Part shown: positions 1 through 11,969 of the stretch, piece by piece
Layout: each line of letters opens with the position of its first letter
Position numbering within the stretch: position 1 is the first letter of the stretch
NCBI RefSeq assembly: GCF_000275845.1
Contig: NW_006766945.1
Coordinates: 1-40,611, forward strand
Source: Dichomitus squalens LYAD-421 SS1
Taxonomy: Eukaryota > Basidiomycota > Agaricomycetes > Polyporales > Polyporaceae
DNA length: 40,611 bases
Direction: 5' to 3'
Notes under the pieces: generated by a model
What the model saw: the letters and a program-made list of their open reading frames with translations, nothing else
Database searches by the model: none
Told to the model about the DNA's origin: nothing
Translations under genes and position numbers: made by a program

Positions 1-381
1 CGAGGCTATGCGTCTCCTAGCGCTTAGCTGTAGTCGCTTATGTAGTATGTTACCATATTTGGGACTCTCTGCTCGTGTACTATAGCTATGCTTCCGGACT
101 CTTCTGGTACTGTCTAGGACAATCCGTACTACTCCAGAATGGTCTAGACAGGTCTATGCCTTACTCATCTCTTACTCATCCTATGGTGCGATACGTCGCA
201 ATTCTTTCACCATCGTATTATTCATCGCACTATGGTACATGTGACTAACCACTCTTCGATTAGCCATGGACACTTCTCTGTAGTATATAAGGACTTCAGA
301 TTGCGTCCTCCCTCTTCAGTCTTTCCTTACTGACTGAAGATCTTGCTTCGACTCTAGTCGGATCTAATCCTTGTCTTCACA
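1..381 (+). mobile_element. Probable LTR fragment (3' end of an LTR retroelement, cut by the window edge)
   Basis: The block has LTR-like architecture. It contains a TATATAAG box (284-291), then a pyrimidine-rich leader with CTTCAGTCTTTCC, and it ends in CTTCACA at 381, the CA-type end expected of an LTR. No long ORF lies in it. No primer-binding-site-like sequence follows 381, so it would be a 3' or solo LTR rather than a 5' LTR. The left boundary and any target-site duplication are outside the window or not visible. The alternative is an ordinary RNA polymerase II promoter. The call rests on pattern only, because no second copy is available here. Confidence 0.4.
284..291 (+). promoter_or_regulatory. 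TATA box TATATAAG
   Basis: A consensus TATA element is followed about 25-60 bases downstream by a CT-rich tract with tandem CTTC blocks, a typical fungal core promoter layout. No intact gene reads rightward from it, because the next coding sequence is the broken F-box gene on the opposite strand. It therefore probably belongs to the LTR fragment. Confidence 0.45.
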
Positions 382-480
382 GCCCCGAGTTTATCATCTC
401 TCCAGTGCACCGCAAAGGCGAAGCTGTCTTCCGTAAGGCTAAAGCTTGAGAGATGCTCTTCTTTTGTATGAGTGAGATCC

Positions 481-2335
481 CTAAGTATGTAGCACCCGGG
501 TAGGGTACGTCGTGCAAGCGTCTGGCGATAGAGACGACGATTCTAATCCGATATGATCCTGCAGATTCAAGTATTTCCGGTGTATGTCCAGATCGCCGAC
601 GCCACGGGACGGTGCACACGGGTGAACGTCGAGGAGAAACAGACGGAGCGCAGGGAATGCTCGGTTGCTATCGGCGAAAATGATCGCGCATCGGGAGCCA
701 AGGATGCTGATTCTGAATGCAGGCAAGTAGAATCCGAGCCGAAGGAGTCGGCTGCCCCGGTGACCCCATTCGTCTGATGCGATTCTTCGTCGGCTCGATA
801 AACGGCCATCCTCGACTTTCGATTAGATGGTCGACTTAGGGATGAGGAGGAGCAGTCGACCGAAGTCGATCGGCCCGTCCGAGTCCAGTTGTTTTGAGCC
901 CAGTGGAGACCAACGAGTGCGGAAGCGGGATCAGCATAAAATGTCCGTCTCGGAGATGGTACAAGGGAAGAATAGCCACAGTAGACCATTTTTACCGGTA
1001 GAGTTGAGTCCGAGTCGCCAGACGCTGGGTGGAAGCGTGAGACTCTCGCTCCGGGAGTCGTTGGCAGCAGCTTGAAAGTGCATACGAAGCTAGCTCCATC
1101 GACTGGGTCCACGATGTTGGTCCGTTCCGTGATTTTGTATACCATGAAAGCCCCGTCGTTCGAGCTGAAGAGAAGGATGTGGGTGGGATCGAGTAGAGTG
1201 AATTCTTGGGCCAAATGAGCCCTGGGCTTGTCATGGTCCTGATCAGCCCTATAGTACTGGATGGGAGTAGAATCAGCGATATTCACTCGCATAGACGTTC
1301 TTCCTTACCCATATCATGGCTCCGGTCGTCCAGTTCCATACCTGGATCGCGAATTGGTCATATTCTCCGATTTGCAAGCCTACGATATCCTCGACGATCT
1401 CCATGCAATCTCGTCTGCCATGTTGGAGTTCACACGAGAGAGAAGATGAGAAGCAGGGAAAGGATGATGATCGAGGGAAAAGAAGCCGTAGCTTATATAC
1501 ATGATGTAGACTAGCAAAGCGTAGAGTAGAGGATCCGCATAATAGAGAAGGCGCTTGACAGCCTGTCAAGCGCGTAACAAAGGGTACAAAGAGAAACGTG
1601 TCCGCTATACTCCAACATGCCATACTGATTGTTGGTGGAGCAGAGGACTAGCTCACGTAACACCGAGACTCGGGTAAGCGGGTGGGCTATGCCGCCTCCT
1701 CCAATGGAAAGTAGATGAAGCTGATACGGCCTGGCGAAAAATGAGTAATGATTGAGCATCGACCGCACGTGCATTGAACATCGAACAACCCACTGGCCAG
1801 CTATAGGAAACGCTAGTATAGCAAGAATAACTTGAGCAATGTCGATAGCATAGAGCCACAGGTCTTCCAGGTGTGGTGGTAGGCTGATATGATGCGTAGT
1901 CGGCGGTCGCTCCAGGACCTTCGATCCGGGTCGGTACAACTCCACAACACCTCGCGCAGGTGCATTCAGGAAGACGCCTTGGCACGGTTCCAGCTGCCCG
2001 CGATTGACATCGAAAGATAGAGAACCAATTCAGCATCTCTGCTGGCTCTCTGAATCCTGATACACCTTCAACAACCGCGAGCGATCGGTAGGGGGAGGAC
2101 CGTAGCGACCACCGTCGACCATGCCCGCGCAGGCAAGCTCGACCTTGTACTGCACTGAGGCATCTTCGATCATCTTGAGGAAATCCTTGCAGACCTAGGG
2201 CATACCGTGAGTTGATTATGCAAACATTCGAGCTGGACAACCACTACGCAAGCGTACCTGCCGGCATGCCAGGGTATCGTTGTCATCCAGGTTCAGTAGG
2301 ACACGTATTTGGAGCTCGATTGGGAGGGACAACAT
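481..2335 (-). pseudogene. F-box protein of the Agaricomycete F-box/beta-propeller-like family, broken
   Basis: The N-terminus reads MLSLPIELQIRVLLNLDDND, an F-box helix, in exon 2258-2335. A clean phase-0 intron (2195-2257) joins it to VCKDFLKMIEDASVQYKVEL and GMVDGGRYGPPPTDRSRLL, the signature block following the F-box in this family. Further family blocks appear on the same strand: a DIAQVILAIL segment, QVWNWTTGAMIW (about 1320-1360), LLDPTHILLFSSNDGAF (about 1170-1200), IDFGRLLLLIPKSTI (about 825-870) and LRLFLLDVHP near the C-terminus. The frame is interrupted by an in-frame TGA at 2030-2032, and at least one frame change is needed near 905-930 to reach the IDFGRLLLLIPKSTI block. Neither is removed by a plausible GT-AG intron. 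Intact members are thought to be SCF substrate adaptors. This copy is probably non-functional, and the ends past 560 are uncertain. Confidence 0.7.
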
Positions 2336-2876
2336 GGTTGGCCCTGAGTGCTAGCGCGATGCATGCAACACTCTAAAGGCTAGTGTACGGATCTGTACTT
2401 ATACATGCCGCAATCTGCGATTTGACGTTCGGTGGGCTGCCGGCGCATGCCGTGAGTCAGCTAAGCTTGCGCTACCTGTTGTCTCGGACCCGTGATCGTA
2501 TCACAGCGATCCTTTCTTTGAGGCTCTCATTTAATCGAGAAGCGCTGGCCTCCCCCCAGGCCAAAGGAAAGATGGCTAGATCCTAGCAAGCATGCGATAG
2601 TCACTCGCCGTCGATGACCACAGAGAGGGGAATCCTGCCTCATTAAATTCGTTGCCATTGTTTTGTAAAAGTGGAGGCCGCCTTCCTGGTGGAACTAAAG
2701 GCGCTGGAAGTAGGCACACGCGTGCACGCACTGCACGGCGCTTCTGCACTCCAGAGAGCTCCCATGTCTGATGCCGCGATGAGTCCTCGGGCCCGTGCGT
2801 CTTGGACATTCCGAGTGATTGGCCTTGAATAGCTCGCATTCGGAACTCGCACAGAAGGACACAACTAAAAGAGATA
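2336..2876. other. Intergenic spacer between the F-box pseudogene and the phosphoesterase gene
   Basis: This 541-base stretch is the upstream region of the F-box pseudogene and the downstream region of the minus-strand phosphoesterase. The short open frames found here do not continue into either neighbour and have no recognisable motif. I see no RNA gene or repeat. Confidence 0.5.
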
Positions 2877-4690
2877 TCAGTTGTAGGAGGAATCCATGAT
2901 GATGCGAGCATGGGTCTCCCCGTCCTCCATCCTGATCCAAGTCTCCGGCCCAACGTTCGGGTCCGGCGAACGGAAGACGATATTGCGCACGCCATGCCCC
3001 CACCCCGTGCTGCTGTATCCACCGTATCTACGCGCATACAGCTATCAGTTCTCTCATGAGGGTACGTAGAAGGCTTGGTCACAGACCCGGAGTGCTTGTC
3101 GAAGCAGAAGATGACGTTCTTCGTGATCTCGCGCTTGCACCACTCGTTACCGTGGTCTACGACATTGCGTTTAGTCGGTAACCGAACGGACATGCAGGCG
3201 ATGACGCACCATGCCCCGAGATCACACCGTGGAGGTTCTTGACTTGTGCGTTGAGGGCGTTCCAGAACGGATCGTCCTTGTCGGCGTCTTGTGGGAGTGT
3301 CGTCGCCTGTGTTGATCCCGAACCGAGCTCGTCAGCTGCAAACAAAGCATCAGCATTCAAAGCGCTTTTCGCAGCACGAAGATTCAAGCACCATTCAGAC
3401 CGGGGTCCTGAGTACTGTTGAGGTTCGGCTGGAGGTCCTGCACGACGTGGCTGTGCTCTGAAACTCAGTACTCATGTCGTCCGTGCGATGAAGAGGAGAC
3501 GTACGGTGGGATGTGGACAAAGGCGAGCGAGCCTCGGTTCACTTTCTCAGCGGGACCCCAAGCGGCGTCCATTGTGGCGACGGTGAAGTTGATCCACGTC
3601 GCGACGTTCTCATCGACCCAGTCGGGGACACGCGTCGAGTTTACGCCCTCACTGAAACCGCCTGTAAGATGTTCACAATCAACAGTCTTGAAAGTCTTCT
3701 ACTGAGCTGTGTTATGCTCACCGCGCGAGTCGAAGAACCACAGAACGAGGGAGGGTGAGTGATCTGTGACGAAGGTCAGCTCACAACATGGCTTGACAGT
3801 AGGCCTGACGGACCGGTGGCCTTCGTGTACACCTGACATACGAGGTCAATATAGTGAGCTTCTATTATCACGAGTCTCTTCATGGGAAGACTTACAGGAA
3901 CCCAGTACGTTCCGGGACCATAGCCCTGGCCATTTGCCCAAGACGGGGCAAAGCGCGTGTAGCTGAGAGGCGCGACCTGCAGCTCACGCTTGATCTCTTC
4001 GGCATGCGTGATGTTGGGTTCGTTGTCATGATTCTAACGAATAACGTTGCTTGTGAATTTGGGCGTATGAGGGGTGAAAGACGGACACCATACGCCGTGT
4101 GTGGACGAGAAAGGCAGCTTGAGCTTGTTGAGAGGAGCGACGATCTCATCAATCAACTTCGTCGAGTTCTCCCGGAACGTGTCTGGTAGACTCCATTAGT
4201 CTTCTAATGCATTCAAAGAGCCATAAAATCACCTACTCTCTCCGGTAATCAAGTCACCGTTGAGAACGCTATAGTTCGACTTCGTCAGTAACTCACATCA
4301 ACTCTAAACAGATGACAACACCCACACGTAGTCGGGCTTCTCGCTCGTGAGAACAGTGTTCATGAGTGTAGTGCTATTGACGTCTTGTTGGGGGCCCCAG
4401 ACGTCCCAGGGGTTTTCCCCGTAGTGCAAGTCAGAGAAGACGGTGATCTTGAAGGTACCATCCTCGTTGAATGTCAGCCGCGGCTTGCCTGGATAGGGAT
4501 TCAGATTGAAGTCGTCGCTCTGTGCCGCTGCTCTGGGGAAGCCAACACGATCTACGAGTTCGCACAGTCAGCTAACATAAGGTATAATCCTGGAAAGATG
4601 CCTCCTACTTTGTGCGACTGGAGCCGCGCGACAGATCCAAAGGCTGGCCACCCCAAAGGAAGCCATCAGCAATTGTAGCACGGACAGCAT
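2877..4690 (-). CDS. Secreted calcineurin-like metallophosphoesterase (Dcr2/purple-acid-phosphatase-29-like)
   Basis: The gene starts with a signal peptide (MLSVLQLLMASFGVASLWIC, about 4630-4690). All metal-binding motifs of the calcineurin-like phosphoesterase fold are present in order: SDLHYGE (D-x-H, about 4420-4440), NGDLITGEN (about 4235-4262), GNHDN (split by an intron, about 4030-4095) and GHDHGNEW (split by an intron, about 3140-3215). The end matches the family closely (WGHGVRN about 2980-3005, then IRMEDGETHARIIMDSS and a stop at 2877). Many short introns are needed, and each join I checked keeps frame with GT-AG ends, giving about 380 residues. Family members hydrolyse phosphomonoesters with a bimetal centre; the substrate is unknown. 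The signal peptide suggests secretion or a vacuolar/ER lumen location. It is divergent with the decapping enzyme gene and I see no lesion. Confidence 0.88.
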
Positions 4691-5284
4691 CGTCGTCGAT
4701 ATCGCGCAAAGACGCCACGACTCGCCGACAGAGCGCCGCTGGATTATAACGAGAGGAGCACAAGAAGGTCAACCAACGTGCGTCCTATAGAGGGCAAGAG
4801 CGGCTGCATTCAAACGCTCCAGCATACCAAGACGGGCAGCCGCTGTGCTTTTTTACGCATCAGAGCATGGGCAGATCTGTTCCTCGAACCAGCGAACCAC
4901 CATCAGCTGCCAGCGGCATTATCAAGTGGTTGCGAAGCTCTATCTCCGCCCCGCACGGTGATTCCAATCAACAACTTGCCGTCAGGGGAGAGCTCGAGGA
5001 GGTGGGCGTCTTACGCTCGTGCGTCCTCCGGGAATCGGGATTGATCGGCCAAATCCGGACCAAGAGGGGGATCAAATGTGCCACTCAACCTTGGGTGGCT
5101 CATTCATATTCTGAGATTGATCTTGGAAAGCTCTGCATATATTGACGTGGAGTCTCATCCTCACTGGTGAGACCGCTGTGAACTCGTGCTGGTCGTCAAC
5201 GGGTTCTTCGGCGCCGGATTTCCCGCGGCAGGAGTAGTCAGACCCACAAGGCGCTACCGCATATCATTCAGGCCTCTCTGAGAT
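4691..5284. promoter_or_regulatory. Divergent intergenic region (phosphoesterase and dcs1 promoters)
   Basis: About 590 bases separate the two divergent starts. The ORFs inside are short and show no conserved motif. A CATATATTGACGT string (about 5136-5148), combining an AT-rich TATA-like core with a TGACGT half site, lies some 140 bases before the dcs1 start and is a plausible but unproven promoter element. No RNA gene was recognised. Confidence 0.4.
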
Positions 5285-6559
5285 ATGTCTAGATACGAAC
5301 TTGCAACGCTCAAACAGTTCCAGTTCGAGCGGGTCCTCAATGAAGGTCTGATTCCGAGGCTTCTTCCTCGATTCCTCGCTCATAACTGTATCTAAACATG
5401 CAGACCCCATCACGCACGCGTTGACGCTCCTCGGAAAGCTCCCTGTTCAAGGAACATCTGAGTATGCAGACGCAGTTGTGCGGATTGAGAAAACGGCTCT
5501 ACAAGCAGACTCCGCCGAGCACATCCTCACCCGGTCGCTCGAGAGCTCGCAGCTCATCGAGGGCACCGATATCGTAGGTTTCATTCGTTGATCCACGAAC
5601 AACGGTGCTCAAGGGGTTTCGAGGCAGTACACATGGCTGTTCGGATGGCTTGCGAGCTCCTCAGACAGCCCAGATGTGAAGATCAACATCGTCCATCCGG
5701 CGACAGAGGTACACATACGGAAGGTAGGCAGTTGCAGAGGCCTTCCGGTTCCTGGTCTCTGACCAAAATTATAGTATTCCAGACAAGAGGTTGCCATCGT
5801 ACACGAAACACCCGCTCTGTATGATCGCATTGTCAGACCATACATCGCTGCATTTCCTCCATCTCGTACGCAATGGTCAGTTGCACTAGCAGCCTGTCCC
5901 ATGGTAACCCTGCTTAGAATGGACCTAGGGTTGAGAACATCCTCAACGGGACGTCCGAAGTCGAAAAGGTCCTCTATCGCGATCCGTCTCCAGAACACGG
6001 CTACCTCGTCTTACCAGACATGAAGTGGGACCTCATCACTCTCAGCTCCCTCTACCTCGTCGCGATCGCCTTCAACAGGAGCATCCGAAGCTTGCGCGAC
6101 CTCACCAAGAGCCACCTCCCAATGCTCAAGAGCATTCGCCGGGAAATCGCGAGAGTGGTCAAAGACCGCTGGGGTCTCGGCCAGGGATCGCTGCGGATGT
6201 TCATCCATTACCAGCCGTCGTATTGTGGGTGGCGCTCTTCTCTGGCCGAGCCCCCAGGAGGAAGCTGACGGTATTCGTCAGACCATTTCCATGTTCATAT
6301 CGTCAACGCGAACCATTATGGACTACCAGGGATGTCAGCGGGGCAAGCGCATCTCCTAGACGACATGATTTCCCTGGTAAGTCCATGCTTGGCGACTCCA
6401 GAGTTTACAGAAACGCTCACCCGGCTACGACAGTTGGAATGCGATCCCGATGATGGTCCATCCATCCTACAGAGAATGACTTTCACTTACGCACTAGGGG
6501 AACAGCATGGCCTGTACGAACCCATGAAGGCGGCTCAACAAGAACTGGGATACTATTGA
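5285..6559 (+). CDS. dcs1: Scavenger mRNA decapping enzyme DcpS/Dcs1 (HIT family m7GpppX diphosphatase)
   Basis: Seven exons join in frame: 5285-5345, 5404-5573, 5628-5723, 5775-5875, 5929-6224, 6282-6376 and 6434-6559, giving 314 residues, close to the 330-350 of known DcpS proteins. The N-terminal half has the family patterns YTWLFGWLASSS and DRIVRPYIAAFP. PDMKWD (about 6018-6035) matches the cap-contacting loop. The HIT triad HFHVHIVN (His-x-His-x-His, the middle His being the nucleophile) is made by splicing exon 5 to exon 6, and FIHYQPSY precedes it. The C-terminus ends LGYY. The enzyme hydrolyses residual m7G cap dinucleotides after 3'-to-5' mRNA decay, in cytoplasm and nucleus. The start is chosen as the first ATG continuing into the conserved N-terminus. 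Confidence 0.93.
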
Positions 6560-6844
6560 ACGTCGGACCTTGTGCATACTCCAATGTGGACTCCGCCGGG
6601 TGATAATAGACCAAGAAAGGATGTAGACATTGTCATATATGTATCATAGTATGGGACACGACTCGATCGCGTCCTCAGAGCATTACATCGCATACGACAA
6701 GAAATATGACAAACAACGCAGCACGCTGTACATGCGTGTCTCGCGGAGAGTGGTATGCAAAGGTGTCTGTAGAGATATAACATATCGCCATGAGATCAGC
6801 TATTTCGGTAGAGGGAATCATAAACATCGTCGTGCATCTCGAGT

Positions 6845-9800
6845 TCAGGGCTTCCAACCGGGCTTTCCGTCCTGCTGCCCCCGGCCACGACTCCCAGTCG
6901 CAGCAGCCCATTCACCGACACTTCTTACCCTCCTCAGCCGCGCAGCTTCCTCCTGTTTCTCCCTTGCCTGCATCTTCTGCAAATCCTCGAAGCCTTTCAC
7001 CAGATCCTTCACGCTCCCACTACTGCTCCGTCGGTCGCTCAAGCTTATCTTGCTTGTCGACGACGCTGGGCGAGGCTCCGGGGGCGGCGCAGGGTGCAGC
7101 TCGACGAGACGCTTTGGCTGCTGCTTCGTCGGGCGCGGGATCTTCGAGGGTGGGAGGGGGGCATGGTGGAGATTGACGAGGTCCTTGGGCGGGACAGGCT
7201 TAGGCGCGGGCTTCGAGACAGGCGTCGCTACGCTGCGCGGCTTCTGGAACACTTCGGGTGGTGGGATGGGCAGACCAGGATGTGCAGGAGCAGCAGGCTT
7301 CTTAAATCGGTTGGACTTGGTGGCTTTGGGCAAGTAGGAGAAGAGGAATCCCTTCATCCGTGAGGTGATGGAACGAGGTGTTGGGAGCGGCGGTGGAGGC
7401 ATAGACATAGAAACATCTTCTATGTTCATAGGGGCCTCTGACTCTGAGCGCATAGCAGTGGCGGGCGACTGAGGCGGCAGTGAGATCTCGCGGGTCTCCG
7501 CGACAGGAACCGAGGCGCTTCGGTACTCGACGGGTTGAGCCGTTGACGCGGTAGGTGTCCTAAACTCGTTCTTCGAGATCGCAACTGCCTCGTCTAGGAG
7601 GTGCGAGTAGCGGGGTGCGAGCAGCGAAGCAGGAACCGCAGGCTTACTGCTTCCCGTGCTGCTCGTAGACGCCCACCTCTGAAGACCGGGCTGCACAGAG
7701 GACTGTCGACTCGGCAGAGGGGTGAAGTCGGGCACCTCAGAAAGCGCGACTGACCCAAATCTGCCGCTAGGTGTGGGAGGTGCACCCTTGCCTGCACGCT
7801 GCTTCTTCTGCAGTGCAAGTGTCCGGCGCAACAGGTCATCTCTACATAAGTGTCAGTAAAGGATCACTATAGGTCGAGCACAGAACACGCACCTCGTCCA
7901 ACCGGGCCAACATTCCTCAACAGGGACACCGCCAGTGTACTCCAAGAACCGATTCACGACCTTGTCCAAGTCGACGACATCCACAGACGCAAGCGTTGCT
8001 TCGCCCAAACGCTTATGCGACCCGAGCGAGAGCCGCTCGTCCGTAAAGCACGCGTCCAGCAGCTTCCAGTCGTCCTTCTCCCAAGCCCGAGGTCCCGACG
8101 CGTTGAAGGTCGGCCTCGCATACACCTTCTGTCTCGGCTCTGGGGTCTCGAACACCGGCCTGTCCAGGGGAAGCGGGAACTTGAACGACGCGCTTTCTCC
8201 GGCGCTGATGAACGATGCGTCCCGCGAGGGCGTGTGGAACATGCTGCGCTCGCGTTGCTCCACTGTCTGCTCCGCCTGCTGGAGGAGCTCTGGGACGGTC
8301 ATCATCGGGCTGCCAGGGATGATGACCTTGTCGCCGATGATGCCGCCGAGGGTGCGTCGCCGCTGGACGGGGGTCCCGTGCTTGGCAATGCCGCCTTCGA
8401 GGGTAGATCGACGACGAGCTTTGCGCAAGGCGCTGTCGACACCAGAGTAGCGGCGCTTGCGGGAGGGGTCACGGATGATGAAGTCGTAGTCGTGCTGTTG
8501 AACAGTGAGCATCGAATTGGTCATCATACAGACTGCTTTGAAGTACCATCTTCAGAATAGCGGCTGCCCGAGCAGCGACCCGAGGGTCGTCACTGGTGAT
8601 CTTGACGACACCTTCGTCCAGCTCCTCGCTCTCGTCGGCGCTATCGTCGTCGATGTCCGTCGCAACCTGCTCCGCGGGTTGGTCCTCCTCCATCAGGTCT
8701 TCCTCAGCCTCGTCGTCTAGCGGGCGCGTACTTACACCTTCCCCTTCTTGTGGTTCACGTACAACGACAGGCACGAGCGTAGCAAAGGCTGCATCAATAG
8801 ACAGCATCGGCGACGCATATCCCGCTTGCGATCCCTGCACCGACGGGGACTTCCGCCTCCTCAGCGGAGAGGTGATGGACAAGAAGCCCTTCGGTCGCGC
8901 TGTCTGCTCGTTCGGCGAGATAGAACGCGCCGGAGTAAACGTTGCACGTGGAGGGGTGGGTATGGTTGGGGGCTTGGGACGGGTATCACGCTCCTCCTCG
9001 TACTCATCGTCGCTGAACTGCCCCGGCTCGCGGGAGAGCTCACGGTCGACCGTTTCCTCGTCGCTCGAGTCGGAATCGTGCGCTGCCTCGCGTTCGGGCT
9101 CCTGTGCGGAAGCGCGGGCTTGGTCATCCTCGGGGTCGTGGATGACGGACTCGTAGGAGAAGTCGGCGTCGACATGCGGCTGTGGGGCTCCCTGCGAGTC
9201 GTCCCCGTCTTCGAGCTCCATCGAGACCTCTTCTTCAGGGGAACCTCGCGGTGCTACGAACCGGACGTGGTGCTCATGCCCGTACTCCTCTCCTTGGACG
9301 TCGACGATAGGGAGCGGAGAAGGCGATTTCTCGCGCGGCCCCTCCCGGAAGGTATCCTGCTGCTCATGCGAGGTATGAAGAACGTCCGGCACATCCACCG
9401 ACAGGTCCACCTCCAGCCCAGCAAGCCCATCAATCGTGTCCCTCGAACTGCCCTCTTCAAACTCCTCCCTCACAGTCACATCCACGCGAACGTCGGCGCT
9501 CGCGGGCGTATTCAAGAAAAACACGTCATCCTCGTCCAAGCTCTCGCTCTGCGCCCCGTCCTCTCCGTCCGGCACAGCCTTCAGCGGAGGCGAGCTCGAG
9601 CTCGGCAAGCTCCTCCTTTTCCCCCCAGAGCCAGGGAACGGGCTGCTCGGGTTCCCCCACGCGTCCTGGCGCGAGCGCGTGCAGCTGCTCGGCGGGTCCG
9701 CCTTGGTGGGTACCGTCAGCACCTTGAACCGCCCCGTGTACTCGCCCGTCTGGTCAAAGTCGTCCGAGTCGGACCCAGAGTCGACGTCGTCCCACGCCCC

Positions 9801-11275
9801 AGGGTCCTCTTGCGGGTTCGTGAGGTCGAAGATGGGCGGGGCACCCGCGAAGGAGTCGTCGTCGTCGTCGTCATAGTCGTCGCCGTTCTGCACGCCGAAG
9901 TCCAGGCTCGAGTTTAAATCGGGCAGGCGCCCGACCCTCGTCTCAGGTGGACTCGCGGAGGAAGACGCGATGGAGGGAGTCTCGCGCGCATGCGTCGAGG
10001 CCGGGGTCCCGAGGGCCTCAGGGGCATTCGTGCTCGCGGGCTGCTGCGTCTGTAGCTTCGACGGCCTCGGCCTCGATTTCGGGTGCCCGGGCAAGCCCTT
10101 GAGCAGGAGCGGGTCGTCGCTGGGCGACGGAGGCGGAGGGGGCACGCTCAGGTCGATCTCGGGGGGTTCCTTCTTGACCGTCAGGACGAGCTTCTTCTGG
10201 TTCTTCGGCGCTGTGGATTTGCGTTTGCTCGACTTCGATATCCTCTCCGGCGAGACGGTGGCACGCGGTGGGGTGTGAATGATCTCGCGAGGGGGTGTGA
10301 ACCGCTCGCGAGGTGGTTCGTAGGGAGGCATCGGGGTCGAAGAGCGTCTTCGCGCAGAGATGCTCTGCCGGGATATGGTAGGGAGGGGAGGGACGTAGTC
10401 GGCATTGGGATTTGTGTGATGAGGAGACAGGAAGAGCGTGCGCTTTGTCGGGGACTCGCTCCTGCGCTGGGAAGATGCGCGAGTGGGTGTCGTAGGCTCT
10501 TCGAGTTCGGCGGTGCGGCGGAATGGGGAGCCGTGCTTAGTCTGCTTGCGGGGCTTGGGATTAGGCGTGGCTTCGGTGACCAGTACGCTGCTTGATGAGG
10601 CTTCATTGTTGATGATTGAGTCGAGAGCCGTGTGAGAGGAAGAACGGTTGTGTGCATTACGCTTCCGCTTGGATAGCGCAGTGCTCTGCGTAGGGGGGTC
10701 GGCGAGCAGCGATGGCGTGAACGGTTGCTGAATGGGCACGGATCGTGCGCGGGCGGTCTATACGAAGTGTCATATTAGAATGCTAGAACGATGTAAGCAG
10801 ATTACTACTGCTGCTATGACAGCGCGATACTGCCTGCGAGAGCTCCTGCCACTCATCCACCACTAACGTCATGAGAAAGTGGTCGCGAACTCGCATAACA
10901 CGTCGAGTATCGTGAAATCTCACACGCAGATGTACCATGCAGCATTCTATTGTCCTAGCAGACAAGTAACGTTCATGAATAATTGCTCTCATCACTCACC
11001 GAGCCCCGACCATGTCTCAGTATCTCCTCCGGGGGTGGGCTAAACAACATCCTGGAAGGATCCATATCTTCCTCCTGTGTCTGGGACGATGGAGGAGTCA
11101 AGAGGCCAGATTCCGTGAGCGAATCTTCATCTTCACGATCGGCATTAGTCCTGGTGTTCAGACCGGGTGATCGCTTCTGCCTCGAGGACTTCACGTTGCG
11201 CTTCGGGGGCAGTAGGTCGTCGAGAGAGGGGAGGTCTTCGCAGTGGTTCATGGAAGACGGGGGCACATTCTCCAT
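6845..11275 (-). CDS. Large disordered protein of unknown function (1361 residues)
   Basis: Four exons join exactly in frame: 11000-11275, 8547-10757, 7893-8494 and 6845-7841. I do not recognise the family. The first ~840 residues are Ser/Pro/Asp-rich and probably disordered. They contain basic patches (KRKRNAHNR, KSSKRKS), TP/SP sites suited to proline-directed kinases, and an acidic Asp run coded by a GTC/GAC microsatellite (about 9855-9872). The third exon holds the only folded-looking part: RRYSGVDSALRKARRRSTLE, then AWEKDDWKLLDACFTDER and a VDLDKVVNRFLEYTGG segment running into DDLLRRTLALQKKQ. The C-terminus has another Pro-rich stretch and a charged helix (DLVKGFEDLQKMQAREK). Basic patches and SP/TP density suggest a nuclear, cell-cycle-phosphorylated scaffold; that is inference only. 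It converges with dcs1. Confidence 0.82.
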
Positions 11276-11583
11276 AGCATGCAATGGAATAAACAATAGA
11301 CAGGAGCCTGCGTCGAATAAGCGGGAAAGCAAACCAAGACGAGTGTCGAGAACAAGGCCGGCCTCGACCGAACCGATATCCGAGCGCGGTTCGACTTCCC
11401 CAGCACGTCACGCGACCGCGTACAATTCCGCGCGTGACTTTCACACGCGTTCGCGTCTCAGTCTTTCCGGTCTCTCTTGTGCCGAGTCTTAAGTGTCCAC
11501 CAACGTCCGAGTGTCCGCAAGGCTACGTTCGACTGATATAACACACCCAGAAGATGTAACATCAACAGATTCAAAGAAGGCAT
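11276..11583. other. Spacer upstream of the large unknown gene
   Basis: About 308 bases lie between the start of the large minus-strand gene and the stop of the glucosidase II pseudogene. The sequence is pyrimidine-rich on the minus strand near the start, as in fungal promoters. No other feature is visible. Confidence 0.4.
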
Positions 11584-11772
11584 TCAAGCCTGCACCAGGA
11601 TAGCCCAGTCGCTCGTAACCGCCACCTTGGGGTCCCGGATGACAAGCACACTCGCCGTGCCCTCTTTCTTGTCCGCAGACGCAACTCCAGCGGTGATCGT
11701 CGTCGTGGGCCTGCCTGCGAAGCCGTCAAGTGGCATCGTCGAAGGCGGCGGGAAGGAGCTTCGGTGGACGTA

Positions 11773-11969
11773 CAGTGACCGCATAAAATAGCGCACCACG
11801 TGCAATAAGCGCCCAAAGGAGGCGACAGAATTGCGGCTCTCCTGCGTTACCGAGGCCACAGGGTGGCACAAGAATTGGGAGATGGGTAGATAGAAAGCTG
11901 AAGGCCGTAGATATATTAGGGTGGGAGTATCAGCGTGATTGCTTGGGGAGGTATAGTGATAGGAAGTGC
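11773..11969 (+). repeat. Left terminal inverted repeat of the 933-bp element
   Basis: This arm matches the reverse complement of 12510-12705 almost perfectly. The differences are one A/T substitution and a small change near the ATATATTAGGG string. Similarity decays beyond position 11969. Confidence 0.9.

Noticed and set aside
8748..9917. A 389-codon Arg/Val-rich open frame on the plus strand
   Set aside because: It is antisense to the main exon of the 1361-residue gene, where GC-rich Asp/Ser/Glu codons create open frames on the other strand. It has no start context, splice continuity or motif.
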